Notes: generated by a model from the letters alone, not told the origin. Shown: positions 52,680-61,820, counted from the stretch's first letter. The stretch: DNA of 64,000 bases from Agrococcus jejuensis (GCF_900099705.1 NZ_LT629695.1:3286001-3350000); one strand, 5' to 3'. Numbers and translations: made by a program.

Positions 52680-53653
52680 GGCGCCTCGGCGTCCAGGATG
52701 TCGATGACGAACACGAGCGTGCGGCCGTCGCCGTAGCCGAGGTCCGGCGGCACGACCGCGACGACCTGGCTGCCGACCTTCTGGCCGATGACGGCCTGCT
52801 GGAAGCCCGGGATGAGGCCCGAGAGCTCGAAGGTCGCGGGCGCGGAGCCCCACGTCGTCTCGGTCACGGTCGTCGCATCCCACTCGAGGAGCGTGTACTG
52901 CACGACGACGGTGTCGGTCTCCCCGACGACGCGGCCGCTGCCGCCGATCGTCGTGCCCACCGTGAGCTCCGTCGGCGCCGCGGCGCCCGAGAACGTCACG
53001 CCGGGCGTGCCGTCGGTCGCGAGCGCGATGGCGGGGATGCCGCCGACCGCGGGCTGCGGGAAGCCCTCGGCGCGGCCGGGGAACGCATCCTGCACGTCGA
53101 GCAGCAGCACGGCGGTCGACTCGGGGTCGACGCCTGCCTGGGCGACCGAGTCGCCGAAGAGGTCGAGGTAGGGCGCGACGAGCGCGACGGTCGAGCCGGC
53201 CGTGGCGCACTCGAGGCCCTGCGACAGCACGGTCTCGCCGCCGGTGCGCAGCGTGAGCTGCTGCGAGGCGGGCTGGATCTCGTCGCCCGACTCGGCGGCG
53301 AGCGCGCGCAGCAGCGTCGAGTCGGTCGACTCGAGCACCTCGCCCGTCGTGCCGTCGTAGAGCGTGTAGTCGGCGATCACGACGTCGCCGGCCTGCGCCG
53401 GGTCGTCGCCCGCGTTCGTGATGCTCGCCTCGGGGCCGTCGATCGCGAGCGGCGTCTGGAACGGCACGTCGGTCGGCGTGGCATCGATGCCGGTCGTGGC
53501 GCGCACCGTGTTCGAGGCGCCACCGGGCTGGATCGAGGGGGTGCAGCCCGCGACGGACTGCTCCGACGGCACGACGTGGCATGCCGTGAGGGCGGTGCCG
53601 ACGATCAGGAGGGCTGCAGCCGCCGTGATGGGGCGGCGGAGGGACTTGGTCAC
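52676..53653 (-). CDS. Secreted FKBP-type peptidyl-prolyl isomerase lipoprotein
   Basis: 325 aa. Lipoprotein signal (PITAAAALLIVGTALTAC, lipobox LTAC). The C-terminal FKBP domain (about 235-325: DTVVVQYTLLEWD, FELSGLIPGFQQAVIGQKVGSQVVAVVPPDLGYGD) has the classic active-site pattern; a more degenerate first FKBP-like half (residues about 85-190) precedes it. Helps fold exported proteins. Coupled to trmI and pafB by overlaps. Confidence 0.9.
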   Translation of the reverse strand: MTKSLRRPITAAAALLIVGTALTACHVVPSEQSVAGCTPSIQPGGASNTVRATTGIDATPTDVPFQTPLAIDGPEASITNAGDDPAQAGDVVIADYTLYDGTTGEVLESTDSTLLRALAAESGDEIQPASQQLTLRTGGETVLSQGLECATAGSTVALVAPYLDLFGDSVAQAGVDPESTAVLLLDVQDAFPGRAEGFPQPAVGGIPAIALATDGTPGVTFSGAAAPTELTVGTTIGGSGRVVGETDTVVVQYTLLEWDATTVTETTWGSAPATFELSGLIPGFQQAVIGQKVGSQVVAVVPPDLGYGDGRTLVFVIDILDAEAP

Positions 53654-54654
53654 GCGTCTTCCTCAGGTCGGGAGTCGGAGTCGATCGTACCGGCGGCGAG
53701 GCGGTCGGCCTGCCGCTGGGCGTCGCGCACGACGCGACGCAGGCGCTTGTCGCTCTTCTCGCGGTCGCCGACGGCGCCGGGCGTCCAGGCCTCGACGTCG
53801 GCGTCGGTGTAGGAGGCCTTGTTCGAGCGGCGCTTGAACGACGGGATCTCGAGGTCGTCGGCGACGCGGCGAGCCGTCATGAGGAAGCCCGTGTGGGCGA
53901 CCATGCGGTGGTCGGGGCGCACGGCGAGGCCGTCGACGTGCCACGAGCGGATGAGCGTCTCCTGCGACTGCGGCTCGGCGAACCGGCCGTCGTCGCGCAC
54001 GGCCTCGACCGTGCGCGAGAGCTGCGTCACCGTGGCGACGTAGGCGAGGAGGATGCCGCCGGGCTGCAGCGCCGTGGCAGCCGCATCCACGCACTCCCAG
54101 GGCGCGAGCATGTCGAGCACGACGCGGTCGGCCGTCTGGTCGGGCACGTGGTCGCCGAGCGTCTCGGCGAGGTCGCCGACGGCGGTGCGCCAGTTGGCGG
54201 GGCGCTCGCCGAACCATCCGGCCACGTTCGCCTCGGCGATGTCGAGGAACTCCTGGCGGCGCTCGAACGAGACGAGCTCGCCCTGGCCGGCGAGGGCGCG
54301 CAGCAGCCACAGCGACAGGGCGCCCGAGCCGACGCCGGCCTCGACGACCGTGAGGCCCGGCTGGATGTCGGCGTACGTGAGGATGTGGCCGGCGTCCTTG
54401 GGGTAGACGATCGCGGCGCCGCGCGGCATCGACATGACGTAGTCGTGCAGCAGCGGCCGCACCGCGAGGTACGCGTGCTCGCCGACGTGCACGATCGAGC
54501 CGTCGGGCTGGCCGACGATCTCCTCGTGCGGCAGGGCGCCGTGCTGCGTGTGGAACGTCGAGCCCTCGGTGAGCACGATCGTGTGGAGGCGCTGCTTCGG
54601 GCCCGTGAGCTGCACGGGGTCGCCGAGGCGCAGCGGGCCGGTGCGCGGCGTCAT
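53650..54654 (-). CDS. trmI: tRNA (adenine-58-N1)-methyltransferase
   Basis: 334 aa. TrmI-type: N-terminal small domain (GDPVQLTGPKQRLHTIVL, FHTQHGALPHEEIVGQPDGS), then the SAM-binding VVEAGVGSGALSLWLLRAL and DRVVLDMLAPWECVDAA. Methylates A58 in the tRNA T-loop. It has a C-terminal basic extension of about 60 residues (FKRRSNKASYTDADVEAWTP and beyond), as in actinobacterial homologues. ATGA overlap with the HAD gene. Confidence 0.93.
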   Translation of the reverse strand: MTPRTGPLRLGDPVQLTGPKQRLHTIVLTEGSTFHTQHGALPHEEIVGQPDGSIVHVGEHAYLAVRPLLHDYVMSMPRGAAIVYPKDAGHILTYADIQPGLTVVEAGVGSGALSLWLLRALAGQGELVSFERRQEFLDIAEANVAGWFGERPANWRTAVGDLAETLGDHVPDQTADRVVLDMLAPWECVDAAATALQPGGILLAYVATVTQLSRTVEAVRDDGRFAEPQSQETLIRSWHVDGLAVRPDHRMVAHTGFLMTARRVADDLEIPSFKRRSNKASYTDADVEAWTPGAVGDREKSDKRLRRVVRDAQRQADRLAAGTIDSDSRPEEDA

Positions 54655-55319
54655 GCGCGCACCCCCACCAGGCCGCGCACGTCGTCGACCGTGCGGTCGA
54701 CGAGGGTCGGCCACAGCGTGATGCCCGCGACGTCGCCGAGGTCGGCCTCGTGCGGGATGCCGACGGTGACGAGGCCGGCGTCGCGCGCCGACGTCGAGCC
54801 GGGGATGGAGTCCTCGAAGGCCACCGACGACGCGGCGCGAGCGCCGAGCGCCTCGAGCGCCTGCAGGTACGGGTCGGGGTGCGGCTTGCCGCGCGGCACC
54901 TCGTCGCCCGTGACCGAGACCGTGAACGGCTGCACGCCCAGCTGCGCCTCGCTCGACGCGAGCACGAGCTCGACGAGCGCGCGCGTCGACATCGTCACGA
55001 GGGCGAGCGGCACCTGCGCCGCCTTGAGCGACGTCAGCAGCTCGGCGGCTCCTGGACGGAACGGCACGTGCTCGCGCAGCTGGTCCATGACCTCGCGGTC
55101 GAGGCGCGCGACGATGTCGTCGGGCTCCATCGCGACGCCGCGGCCCACCATGTACCTGGCGCCGTCCCACAGGTCGACGCCCACGAGGGCGGCTTCGTCG
55201 TCGAGGGTCCACTCCACGTCGAACTCGGCCACGAGGCGCCGCTCTGCGACGCGCCAGTAGGACTCGCTGTCGATGAGGGTGCCGTCGAGATCCCACAGCA
55301 CGGCATCCAGATCGCTCAC
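54651..55319 (-). CDS. HAD-superfamily hydrolase
   Basis: 222 aa: nucleophile motif VLWDLDGTLIDSESYW, motif II LALVTMSTRAL, Lys/Asp in RGKPHPDPYLQA and VAFEDSIPGSTSARDAG. Beta-phosphoglucomutase-like subgroup with an alpha-helical cap. Phosphatase substrate unknown. GTG start; it opens the long overlapping run toward ppm and is divergent from the PAC2 gene. Confidence 0.88.
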   Translation of the reverse strand: MSDLDAVLWDLDGTLIDSESYWRVAERRLVAEFDVEWTLDDEAALVGVDLWDGARYMVGRGVAMEPDDIVARLDREVMDQLREHVPFRPGAAELLTSLKAAQVPLALVTMSTRALVELVLASSEAQLGVQPFTVSVTGDEVPRGKPHPDPYLQALEALGARAASSVAFEDSIPGSTSARDAGLVTVGIPHEADLGDVAGITLWPTLVDRTVDDVRGLVGVRA

Positions 55320-55410
55320 CGCACCATCCTACGTTCCGCGAGCACGTGCGAACGCCCGGCCACCCAGGTGCGCGGGCGTAGGGTGGACGCCTGATGAGGG
55401 GACGCAGGAC

Positions 55411-56349
55411 GTGACCACGGGACCGATCGTCGGACGCATCATGCTCGTGGCGTTCGAGGGCTGGAACGACGCGGGCGAGGCGGCATCGACGGCCGTGCGC
55501 CGCGTGATCGAGGCGTGCGAGCTCGAGCCGTTCGACGAGATCGAGCCCGACGAGTACCTCGACTTCACGTTCGCACGCCCCGTGCTGCGCAGGCTCGAGG
55601 ATGGCTCGCGCGCCCTGTCGTGGCCCGCGACGATCGCATACGCCCCGACGCGATCGAGCGAGCGCGAGGCGATCGTCGCCGACGCGGGCCTGTCGGTGTC
55701 GACGGGCGCCGACGGCGAGCTCTTCGCGCTCCTCGGCGCCGAGCCGAGCCGCAACTGGATGGACTTCGCCGAGCAGGCGGTCGACATCGCCAGGCAGTGC
55801 GAGGTCGACGCGATCGTCTTCGTCGGCGCCATGCTCGCCGACGTGCCGCACACGCGTCCGACGCCCACGAGCGTCACGAGCGAGTCGGCGTCGCTGCGCC
55901 ACCGCCTGGGCGTGCAGCAGAGCGAGTACGAGGGCCCGACGGGCATCATGTCGGTCATCGCGATGGCGGCCGAGCAGGTCGGCATCCAGACCGCGAGCGT
56001 GTGGGCGTCGGTGCCGCACTACGTGCACGCGACGCACGTGCCGAAGGCGACGATCGCCCTGCTCGACCGGCTCACGGAGCTGCTCGACGTCACGGTGCCG
56101 CTCGGCGAGCTGCCGCGTCTCGCCGGCGAGTGGGAGTCGGGCGTCGACGAGCTCGCGGAGCGCGACGACGACATGCGCGCGTACATCGGGCACCTCGAGC
56201 AGCAGCGCGACACCGTCGAGAGCCCCGAGGCGTCGGGCGAGGCGCTCGCGCAGGAGTTCCAGCGGTTCCTCGAGACGCAGCACCCCGACGACGAGCCCGG
56301 CGACGAGGGCGAGGGCGACGATCGCCCCGCTCCCCCGCCGCCCGTCTGA
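55411..56349 (+). CDS. PAC2-family protein
   Basis: 312 aa. The N-terminus IMLVAFEGWNDAGEAASTAV is the PAC2 signature (proteasome assembly chaperone-like), followed by IVFVGAMLADVPHTRPTPTSV, YEGPTGIMSVIAMAAEQVGI and SVWASVPHYVHATHVPKATIALL. The C-terminal 40 residues are acidic and end in prolines. Promoter TAGGGT at about 55379-55384. No proteasome genes are in the window, so it must do something else, or have lost its partner. Confidence 0.88.
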   Translation: MTTGPIVGRIMLVAFEGWNDAGEAASTAVRRVIEACELEPFDEIEPDEYLDFTFARPVLRRLEDGSRALSWPATIAYAPTRSSEREAIVADAGLSVSTGADGELFALLGAEPSRNWMDFAEQAVDIARQCEVDAIVFVGAMLADVPHTRPTPTSVTSESASLRHRLGVQQSEYEGPTGIMSVIAMAAEQVGIQTASVWASVPHYVHATHVPKATIALLDRLTELLDVTVPLGELPRLAGEWESGVDELAERDDDMRAYIGHLEQQRDTVESPEASGEALAQEFQRFLETQHPDDEPGDEGEGDDRPAPPPPV

Positions 56350-56353
56350 GCGC

Positions 56354-57340
56354 GTGACCTCCTACGCCGACCTGCCCGAGGCCGAGCAGGTCGCGCTGCT
56401 GCAGGCGGTCGCGGCGGAGGCGCTGCCCGCGTTCGGGCTCGAGGGCGCCGTCATCACGCCCGTGCTGCACGCCTACAACTCCACGTACCGCGTCGACCGC
56501 GACGGCGCCTCGTGGGCGCTGCGCATCCTCGTCGGGTCGAAGGCGACGCCGGCGAACATCGCGGCGCAGCAGGCGTGGCAGCGTGCGCTCGCCTCCGAGG
56601 CCAACGTCGTCGTGCCCGTGCCGCTGCCGACGCTCGACGGTGCGTGGTGGACGGGCGTGGCGAGCGACGGCTTCGGTCGCACGGCGATCGTCACGGTCGC
56701 GGGATGGCTCGACGGCACGGCGATCGACGACGCGCTCGACGTGCCGACGGCGAGGCTGCTCGGCGCGGCGATGGCACGGATGCACGTGCACGCAGCCGAC
56801 TGGGCGGTGCCGGTCGGGGCGTCGCTGCCCGTCTTCGACGACGTGCTCTTCGGCGACCACGACGCGCTCGCCGACGTCGACGACCTCGACGCGCCGTCAC
56901 GAGTCGTGCTCGACGAGGCGCGGGCCAGGTCGCAGGCCCTGCTCACGCGACTGCACGGGCTCGGCGGCGTGCGTCCGCTGCACGCCGACCTGCATTCGGG
57001 CAACCTGCTGCGGTCCGCCGACGGCCTGCAGCTGCTCGACTTCGACGACGCCGGCCTCGGCGTGCCCGCGCTCGACCTCGCCATCGCACGCATCTCCGCC
57101 GACGAGCCCCAGATCCACGCGGCGCTCGCCGACGGCTACGCATCCGTCGCTCCCCTGCCCGACGCATCCGAGCCCGACCTGCACGCCCTCGCCGCCGGCC
57201 GGCAGCTGCTGCTCGCCAACGACCTGCTGTCGTCGACGACGGCCTCGCTGCGCGCCGACGCCCGCACCTACGTCGACACGGCCGTGCGTCGGCTCGCCGC
57301 CTGGCTCGACGCCGGCACGTTCACGCGACGAGTCGACTGA
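56354..57340 (+). CDS. Aminoglycoside-phosphotransferase-fold kinase
   Basis: 328 aa, GTG start 4 nt after the PAC2 stop. The APH/choline-kinase catalytic loop is PLHADLHSGNLL with DFDDAGLGVPALDLA as the metal motif; SWALRILVGSK holds the nucleotide-binding Lys region is less clear. Homoserine-kinase-type members phosphorylate small alcohols; no antibiotic-resistance role is implied. Substrate unknown. Confidence 0.85.
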   Translation: MTSYADLPEAEQVALLQAVAAEALPAFGLEGAVITPVLHAYNSTYRVDRDGASWALRILVGSKATPANIAAQQAWQRALASEANVVVPVPLPTLDGAWWTGVASDGFGRTAIVTVAGWLDGTAIDDALDVPTARLLGAAMARMHVHAADWAVPVGASLPVFDDVLFGDHDALADVDDLDAPSRVVLDEARARSQALLTRLHGLGGVRPLHADLHSGNLLRSADGLQLLDFDDAGLGVPALDLAIARISADEPQIHAALADGYASVAPLPDASEPDLHALAAGRQLLLANDLLSSTTASLRADARTYVDTAVRRLAAWLDAGTFTRRVD

Positions 57341-57358
57341 CCGACGCGACCAGCTGCC

Positions 57359-58573
57359 TCAGCGCAGCCGCACGCCCAGCAGCGCGTCGATCGCGTCGAT
57401 CGACACGTCGTCGGCCGGTGCGCGCCCGACGAACGCGTCGACCGCCTGCAGCGCCGCGGGGGTGTCGAGGTCGTGGTGCAGCGTGTACCGCAGCCACTCG
57501 AGCACCGAGTCCTCGTGCGAGGGGTCGTCGGGCAGCACCTGCGCCCACGCCGTCCAGCGGTCGAGGCGCTCGTTCGCGACGGCGAGGTCGTCGTCGGTCC
57601 ACTCCCAGTCGCTGCGCCAGTGGTGCGCGAGCAGCGCGAGGCGGATGGCTGCGGGGCGCACGCCGGCGTCGAGCAGCACCCGCACCTTCACGAGGTTGCC
57701 GAGCGACTTCGACATCTTCTCGCCCTGATAGGCGACGAGCCCCGCGTTCGCACGCGCGACGCTGAAGAGCGACGCGCCGAGCGCGAGCGCGTGGTGCGCC
57801 TGCATCTCCTGGTGCGGGAAGCGCAGGTCGATGCCGCCGGCCGCGACCGTGAACGGCGCGCCGAGCTCAGCCATCGCGATGACGGTGCACTCGACGTGCC
57901 AGCCGGGGCGTCCGCGACCCACGGGCGACTCCCACGCGGGCTCGCCTGGGCGCTCGGCGCGCCACAGCAGCGGGTCGAGCGGGTCGCGCTTGCCGGCACG
58001 ATCGGGGTCGCCGCCGTGCTCGCGAGCGAGGTGCAGCATCGTCGCGCGGTCGGTGCGGCTGCCGAAGCCCAGCGGGTATGCGCGCTCGCGCGTCGTGTCG
58101 AAGTAGACGTCGGCGTCGACGAGGTACGCGTCGCCGGAGTCGAGCATGGCGGCGACGGCGGCCGCGATCGCGTCGATCCGCTCGGTCACGGCGATCCACG
58201 AGTCGGGCGGCAGGATGCGCAGCGCCGCCATGTCGGCGCGGAACACCTCCTGCTCGCGCTCGGCGAGCGCGCGCCAGTCCACGCCGTCGCGCGTCGCGCG
58301 CTCGAGCAGCGGGTCGTCGACGTCGGTCGAGTTCATGGCCGTGCGCACGTCGAGGCCCGCGTCGAGCCACACGCGCGTGAGCGTGTCGCTCGCGAGGTAC
58401 GTCGCGGCGTGGCCGATGTGCGTCGCGTCGTACGGCGTGATGCCGCAGGTGTACAGCGACGCGTCGCCGTCGGTCGGCACGACGAGCGGTGCGTCGGTCT
58501 TCGCATCGTGCAGCGCCGGATGCGGGCCCGTGCCTGGCAGCCGAGGCGTGGCTGCGCGCTCCCACGTCCTCAT
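57359..58573 (-). CDS. mshC: Cysteine--1-D-myo-inosityl 2-amino-2-deoxy-alpha-D-glucopyranoside ligase
   Basis: 404 aa, third-step enzyme of mycothiol synthesis, joining cysteine to GlcN-Ins. It is cysteinyl-tRNA-synthetase-like: HIGH motif THIGHAATYL, zinc region LYTCGITPYDAT, VECTVIAMAELG, and KMSKS in GEKMSKSLGNLVKV. Specific MshC features are the short length and MRTWERAATPRLPG start. It marks the organism as a mycothiol-producing actinobacterium. ATGA overlap with uppP. Confidence 0.95.
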   Translation of the reverse strand: MRTWERAATPRLPGTGPHPALHDAKTDAPLVVPTDGDASLYTCGITPYDATHIGHAATYLASDTLTRVWLDAGLDVRTAMNSTDVDDPLLERATRDGVDWRALAEREQEVFRADMAALRILPPDSWIAVTERIDAIAAAVAAMLDSGDAYLVDADVYFDTTRERAYPLGFGSRTDRATMLHLAREHGGDPDRAGKRDPLDPLLWRAERPGEPAWESPVGRGRPGWHVECTVIAMAELGAPFTVAAGGIDLRFPHQEMQAHHALALGASLFSVARANAGLVAYQGEKMSKSLGNLVKVRVLLDAGVRPAAIRLALLAHHWRSDWEWTDDDLAVANERLDRWTAWAQVLPDDPSHEDSVLEWLRYTLHHDLDTPAALQAVDAFVGRAPADDVSIDAIDALLGVRLR

Positions 58574-59400
58574 GCTGCGATCCAGCCGGCGCCGAGCGCG
58601 ACGAGCAGCACGGTGCCGAGCGCGACGCGGTAGACGACGAACGGCAGGAACGAGCGCTTCGAGATGTAGGCCATGAGGAAGCGGATGACCGCGAGGCCGA
58701 CGCCGAACGCCACGACGGTCGCGAGGATCGTCGGTCCCCAGCCGTAGCCGACGTCCGACGGCTCGGTGAGCGCCTGGTACGTCTCGTAGAGGCCCGCGCC
58801 GAAGACGGCGGGGATCGCGAGCAGGAAGGCGTACTTCGCTGCCGCAGGGCGCTCGTAGCCGAGCGCGCGCCCCATCGTCGTCGTCGCGCCCGAGCGCGAG
58901 ACGCCCGGGATGAGCGACAGCACCTGGGCGAGGCCCACGAGGATGCCGTCGCGGTACGTGATCTGCTGGAGCCCCTTGTCGCGGCGGCCGAGCAGGTCGG
59001 CGGCGCCGAGGATGAGGCCGAAGACGATGAGCACGGTCGCCGTGATCCACAGCGAGCGCAGCTGGTCGCGGATGAGGCTCTGGAAGAGCACGCCGGCCAC
59101 GACGATCGGCACCGTGCCGATGATGACGAGCCAGCCCATCCGCACGTCGGGGTCGTCCTTCGGCACCGTGCCGCGCAGCGCACCGAACCAGCGCTGCACG
59201 ATGCGCACGATGTCGCGCCAGAAGAACAGCACGACCGCGAGCTCGGTGCCGATCTGGGTGATGGCCGTGAACGTGGCGCCCGGATCCTCGGCGCCCGGCA
59301 GGAACAGGCCCGCGATGCGCAGGTGCGCGCTCGACGAGATCGGCAGGAACTCGGTCGCGCCCTGGAGGATGCCGAGGAGGATAGCCTCGATCCACTGCAT
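58570..59400 (-). CDS. uppP: Undecaprenyl-diphosphatase
   Basis: 276 aa, polytopic (BacA/UppP). Motif 1 ILLGILQGATEFLPISSSAHL (E and S residues for catalysis) and motif 2 IPGVSRSGATTTMGRALG are both intact. It recycles the C55 carrier for peptidoglycan and can give bacitracin tolerance. Flanked without gaps by mshC and the M20 gene. Confidence 0.95.
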   Translation of the reverse strand: MQWIEAILLGILQGATEFLPISSSAHLRIAGLFLPGAEDPGATFTAITQIGTELAVVLFFWRDIVRIVQRWFGALRGTVPKDDPDVRMGWLVIIGTVPIVVAGVLFQSLIRDQLRSLWITATVLIVFGLILGAADLLGRRDKGLQQITYRDGILVGLAQVLSLIPGVSRSGATTTMGRALGYERPAAAKYAFLLAIPAVFGAGLYETYQALTEPSDVGYGWGPTILATVVAFGVGLAVIRFLMAYISKRSFLPFVVYRVALGTVLLVALGAGWIAA

Positions 59401-60708
59401 CTACAGCTCCTGCAGCAGGTCGGCGAGCACGGCGGTGCCGAAGTCGAGCGCGTCGAGCGGCACGCGCTCGTCGACGCCGTGGAACATCGCCGCGAAGTCG
59501 AGGTCGGGCGTCAGGCGCAGCGGTGCGAAGCCGTAGCCGGCGATGCCGAGGCGCGAGAGCGCCTTGTTGTCGGTGCCGCCCGAGAGCATGTACGGCAGCA
59601 CGGGCGCGTCGGGGTCGTGGCGCTGCAGCGCGGCGACCATCGCCTCGACGGCCTCGCCGCCGAAGGGCACCTCGAGACCCACGTCCTGGCGCACGATGTC
59701 GAGCTCGACGTCGTCGGCGGCCTCGGCGACGATGCGGCGCGCGACCTCGAGCGCCTCGTCCTCGCGGCCGGGGAGCGTACGCATGTCGATGCGCGCCTCG
59801 GCGGTGCCGGGGATGACGTTGTGCTTGTAGCCGGCGTCGAGCATCGTCGGGTTCGCCGTCGTGCGCAGGCTCGCGCGCAGGAAGCGCGACATGCCGCCGG
59901 TGCGCAGCGCGATGTCGTCGGGGCCGAGCTCCTCGACGTCGACGCCGAGCAGGCCGGCGACCTCGTCGACGAGCTGCCGCGTCGTGTCGGTGAGCTCGAT
60001 CGGGAAGTCGTGCTCGCCGAGCGCCGCGACGGCGCGCGCGAGCTTCGTCACGGCGTTGTCGCGCATGACCTGCGAGCCGTGCGCTGCGGTGCCCGTGGCA
60101 CGCAGACGGACCCACAGCAGCGACTTCTCGGCCGTCTGCAGCAGGTAGGCGCGACGACCGTCGAGCGTGACGGAGAAGCCGCCGACCTCACTGATCGCCA
60201 TCGACGCGCCGGCGAAGAGCTCGGGGTGGTGCTCGACGAGCCAGTGCGCGCCGTACGCGCCGCCATCCTCCTCGTCGGCGAAGAAGCCGAGGATCAGGCG
60301 GCGGCGGGGCTTCGTGCCCGACTCGACGAGCTGCCGCACGGCCTGCAGCATCATCGCGACCATGTCCTTCATGTCGACGGCGCCGCGGCCCCAGAGCATG
60401 CCGTCCTTGACGACGCCCTCGAACGGGTCGACGCTCCACTGCGCCGCGTCGGCGGGCACGACGTCGAGGTGGCCGTGCAGCACGAGGGCGGGCAGGCTCG
60501 GGTCGGCGCCCTCGAGCTCGGCGACCACGCTGTGGCGGCCGGGAGCAGCCTCGAACGTGCGGCTCTCGATGCCGAGGTCGGCGAGGAACCGCGTGACGTA
60601 CGCGGCCGCGTCGGCCTCCCCGTTCGAGCGTCCCTCGCCGTAGTTCTGCGTGTCGAACCGGATGAGGTCGCGAGCGATGGCAGCGGTCTCAGAGAGCTGG
60701 TCGGTCAC
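59401..60708 (-). CDS. M20-family metallopeptidase (DapE2-like)
   Basis: 435 aa. Zinc ligands and catalytic residues in LVLHGHLDVVPADAAQW, MLWGRGAVDMKDMVAMML and FFADEEDGGAYGAHWL, with GGTDNKALSRLG late. It removes N-acyl or dipeptide groups; the mycobacterial syntenic gene is named dapE2. TAGCCT (60715-60720 on the - strand) ends 6 nt before the GTG, so the operon may start leaderless. Confidence 0.9.
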   Translation of the reverse strand: MTDQLSETAAIARDLIRFDTQNYGEGRSNGEADAAAYVTRFLADLGIESRTFEAAPGRHSVVAELEGADPSLPALVLHGHLDVVPADAAQWSVDPFEGVVKDGMLWGRGAVDMKDMVAMMLQAVRQLVESGTKPRRRLILGFFADEEDGGAYGAHWLVEHHPELFAGASMAISEVGGFSVTLDGRRAYLLQTAEKSLLWVRLRATGTAAHGSQVMRDNAVTKLARAVAALGEHDFPIELTDTTRQLVDEVAGLLGVDVEELGPDDIALRTGGMSRFLRASLRTTANPTMLDAGYKHNVIPGTAEARIDMRTLPGREDEALEVARRIVAEAADDVELDIVRQDVGLEVPFGGEAVEAMVAALQRHDPDAPVLPYMLSGGTDNKALSRLGIAGYGFAPLRLTPDLDFAAMFHGVDERVPLDALDFGTAVLADLLQEL

Positions 60709-60842
60709 CGTCCAAGGCTAGTCGCGACCGGCGACGTCCATCGTCATCCGCGAGCACGACGCACCGTGCCCCGGGAGTGGTCATCGACCCCCTCGAGTGC
60801 GTGCTAGTGTCTTCCTCGGTCCTGCAGAGGATCCGACACCTT

Positions 60843-60928
60843 GCGCGGGTGGCGGAATTGGCAGACGCGCTAGCTTGAGGTGCTAGTGCCCGTATTAGGG
60901 CGTGGGGGTTCAAGTCCCCCCTCGCGCA
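60843..60928 (+). tRNA. tRNA-Leu (anticodon GAG)
   Basis: An 86-nt class II tRNA. Acceptor GCGCGGG (60843-60849) pairs with CTCGCGC (60921-60927), with one G-U pair and discriminator A. Anticodon loop TTGAGGT lies in stem CTAGC/GCTAG, giving GAG. A variable arm (GTGCCCGTATTAGGGC region) and a five-G/five-C T-stem follow. CCA is not encoded. Confidence 0.96.
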
Positions 60929-60933
60929 CGAAC

Positions 60934-60958
60934 GGCCCGGAGCCCATGGCTCCGGGCC
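60934..60958 (+). terminator. Terminator of the tRNA-Leu gene
   Basis: An 11-bp perfect stem (GGCCCGGAGCC at 60934-60944 with its complement at 60948-60958), 3-nt loop and T-rich tail TTCTTCGTT, starting 5 nt after the tRNA. Confidence 0.9.
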
Positions 60959-61034
60959 TTCTTCGTTCCCGGACGAGATCCCGTGGCTGTCGAGCCCCTG
61001 TCCGCCGTCGGCGGCGCGCCGTACCGTGCCGGGC

Positions 61035-61454
61035 ATGGCACTCGACGAGACCGCTCGACAGCACCTGCTCGCCCAGCCCCTCACGCCGATCCTCGCGATC
61101 GAGCGGCCGGGCCATCCACCCATCGCCGTGCCGGTGTGGCACCAGTACTCCCCCGGCGGCGACGCCTGGATCCTGGTCGGCGACGACTCCGAGAAGGCGC
61201 GGCTGCTGCGCGAGGCGGGCAGCGCGACGCTCGTCGTGCAGGAGGTGCAGCCCCGCACGCACTACGCCTCCGCCGCGTGCGAGGTCGTGGAGGAGCACCC
61301 GGCGACGGATGCCGAGCGCCGCGAGCTCGCCGAGCGGTACCTGCCCGGCGCGGCCGTCGAGCAGTACCTCGAGGTCGCGGCCGAGTTCGGGCCGGAGGTG
61401 GTGTTCCTGCTCCGTCCCGTCGCCTGGCGTGCGGCGGATCTCACGATGTCGTGA
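61035..61454 (+). CDS. Pyridoxamine-5'-phosphate-oxidase-like FMN-fold protein
   Basis: 139 aa split-barrel protein: HLLAQPLTPILAIERPGHPP, IAVPVWHQYSPGGDAWILVG, SEKARLLREAGSATLVVQEV. Such proteins bind FMN or F420 and act as small reductases. TACCGT at 61022-61027 lies 7 nt before ATG 61035, so leaderless. Substrate unknown. Confidence 0.85.
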   Translation: MALDETARQHLLAQPLTPILAIERPGHPPIAVPVWHQYSPGGDAWILVGDDSEKARLLREAGSATLVVQEVQPRTHYASAACEVVEEHPATDAERRELAERYLPGAAVEQYLEVAAEFGPEVVFLLRPVAWRAADLTMS

Positions 61455-61551
61455 GGTCGGTACCCCGAGCGTTCGCCGTCGGCGGACGCTGCGGAGTCCC
61501 GCTGCACCCGCGACTGGGCGACGGCACAGGCGCGCCGCCTACCGTCGAGGC

Positions 61552-61791
61552 ATGAGCATCTTCGACTCCATCCGCAAGACCGGCTTCCGCCGCGGCCCGA
61601 AGCGCATCCTGGGCGGCCTCGCAGGCGGCATCGCGGCGAGCATCGGCTGGAACGTGTGGATCGTGCGCCTCGTCGTGCTGCTGTCGTTCCTGCTGCCCGT
61701 GCTCGGCTGGGTCGCCTACGCGATCGCCTGGGCGCTCACGCCGTGGCAGGACGGCTCGATCCCCGTGGCCCGCTGGCTCGGGCGCCGCTGA
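61552..61791 (+). CDS. PspC-domain protein
   Basis: 79 aa: GPKRILGGLAGGIAASIGWNVW is the PspC opening, followed by a helix (LVVLLSFLLPVLGWVAYAIAWAL) and a basic end. Single PspC modules occur as small membrane stress proteins in actinobacteria. TACCGT 6 nt before the ATG suggests a leaderless mRNA. Confidence 0.85.
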   Translation: MSIFDSIRKTGFRRGPKRILGGLAGGIAASIGWNVWIVRLVVLLSFLLPVLGWVAYAIAWALTPWQDGSIPVARWLGRR

Positions 61792-61820
61792 GGTCCAGCC
61801 GGCATCGCCAGGATGGCGGC

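Noticed and set aside
56354..57340. Aminoglycoside resistance kinase
   Set aside because: Only the general kinase fold is supported; its place beside PAC2 in a conserved region suggests a metabolic role.
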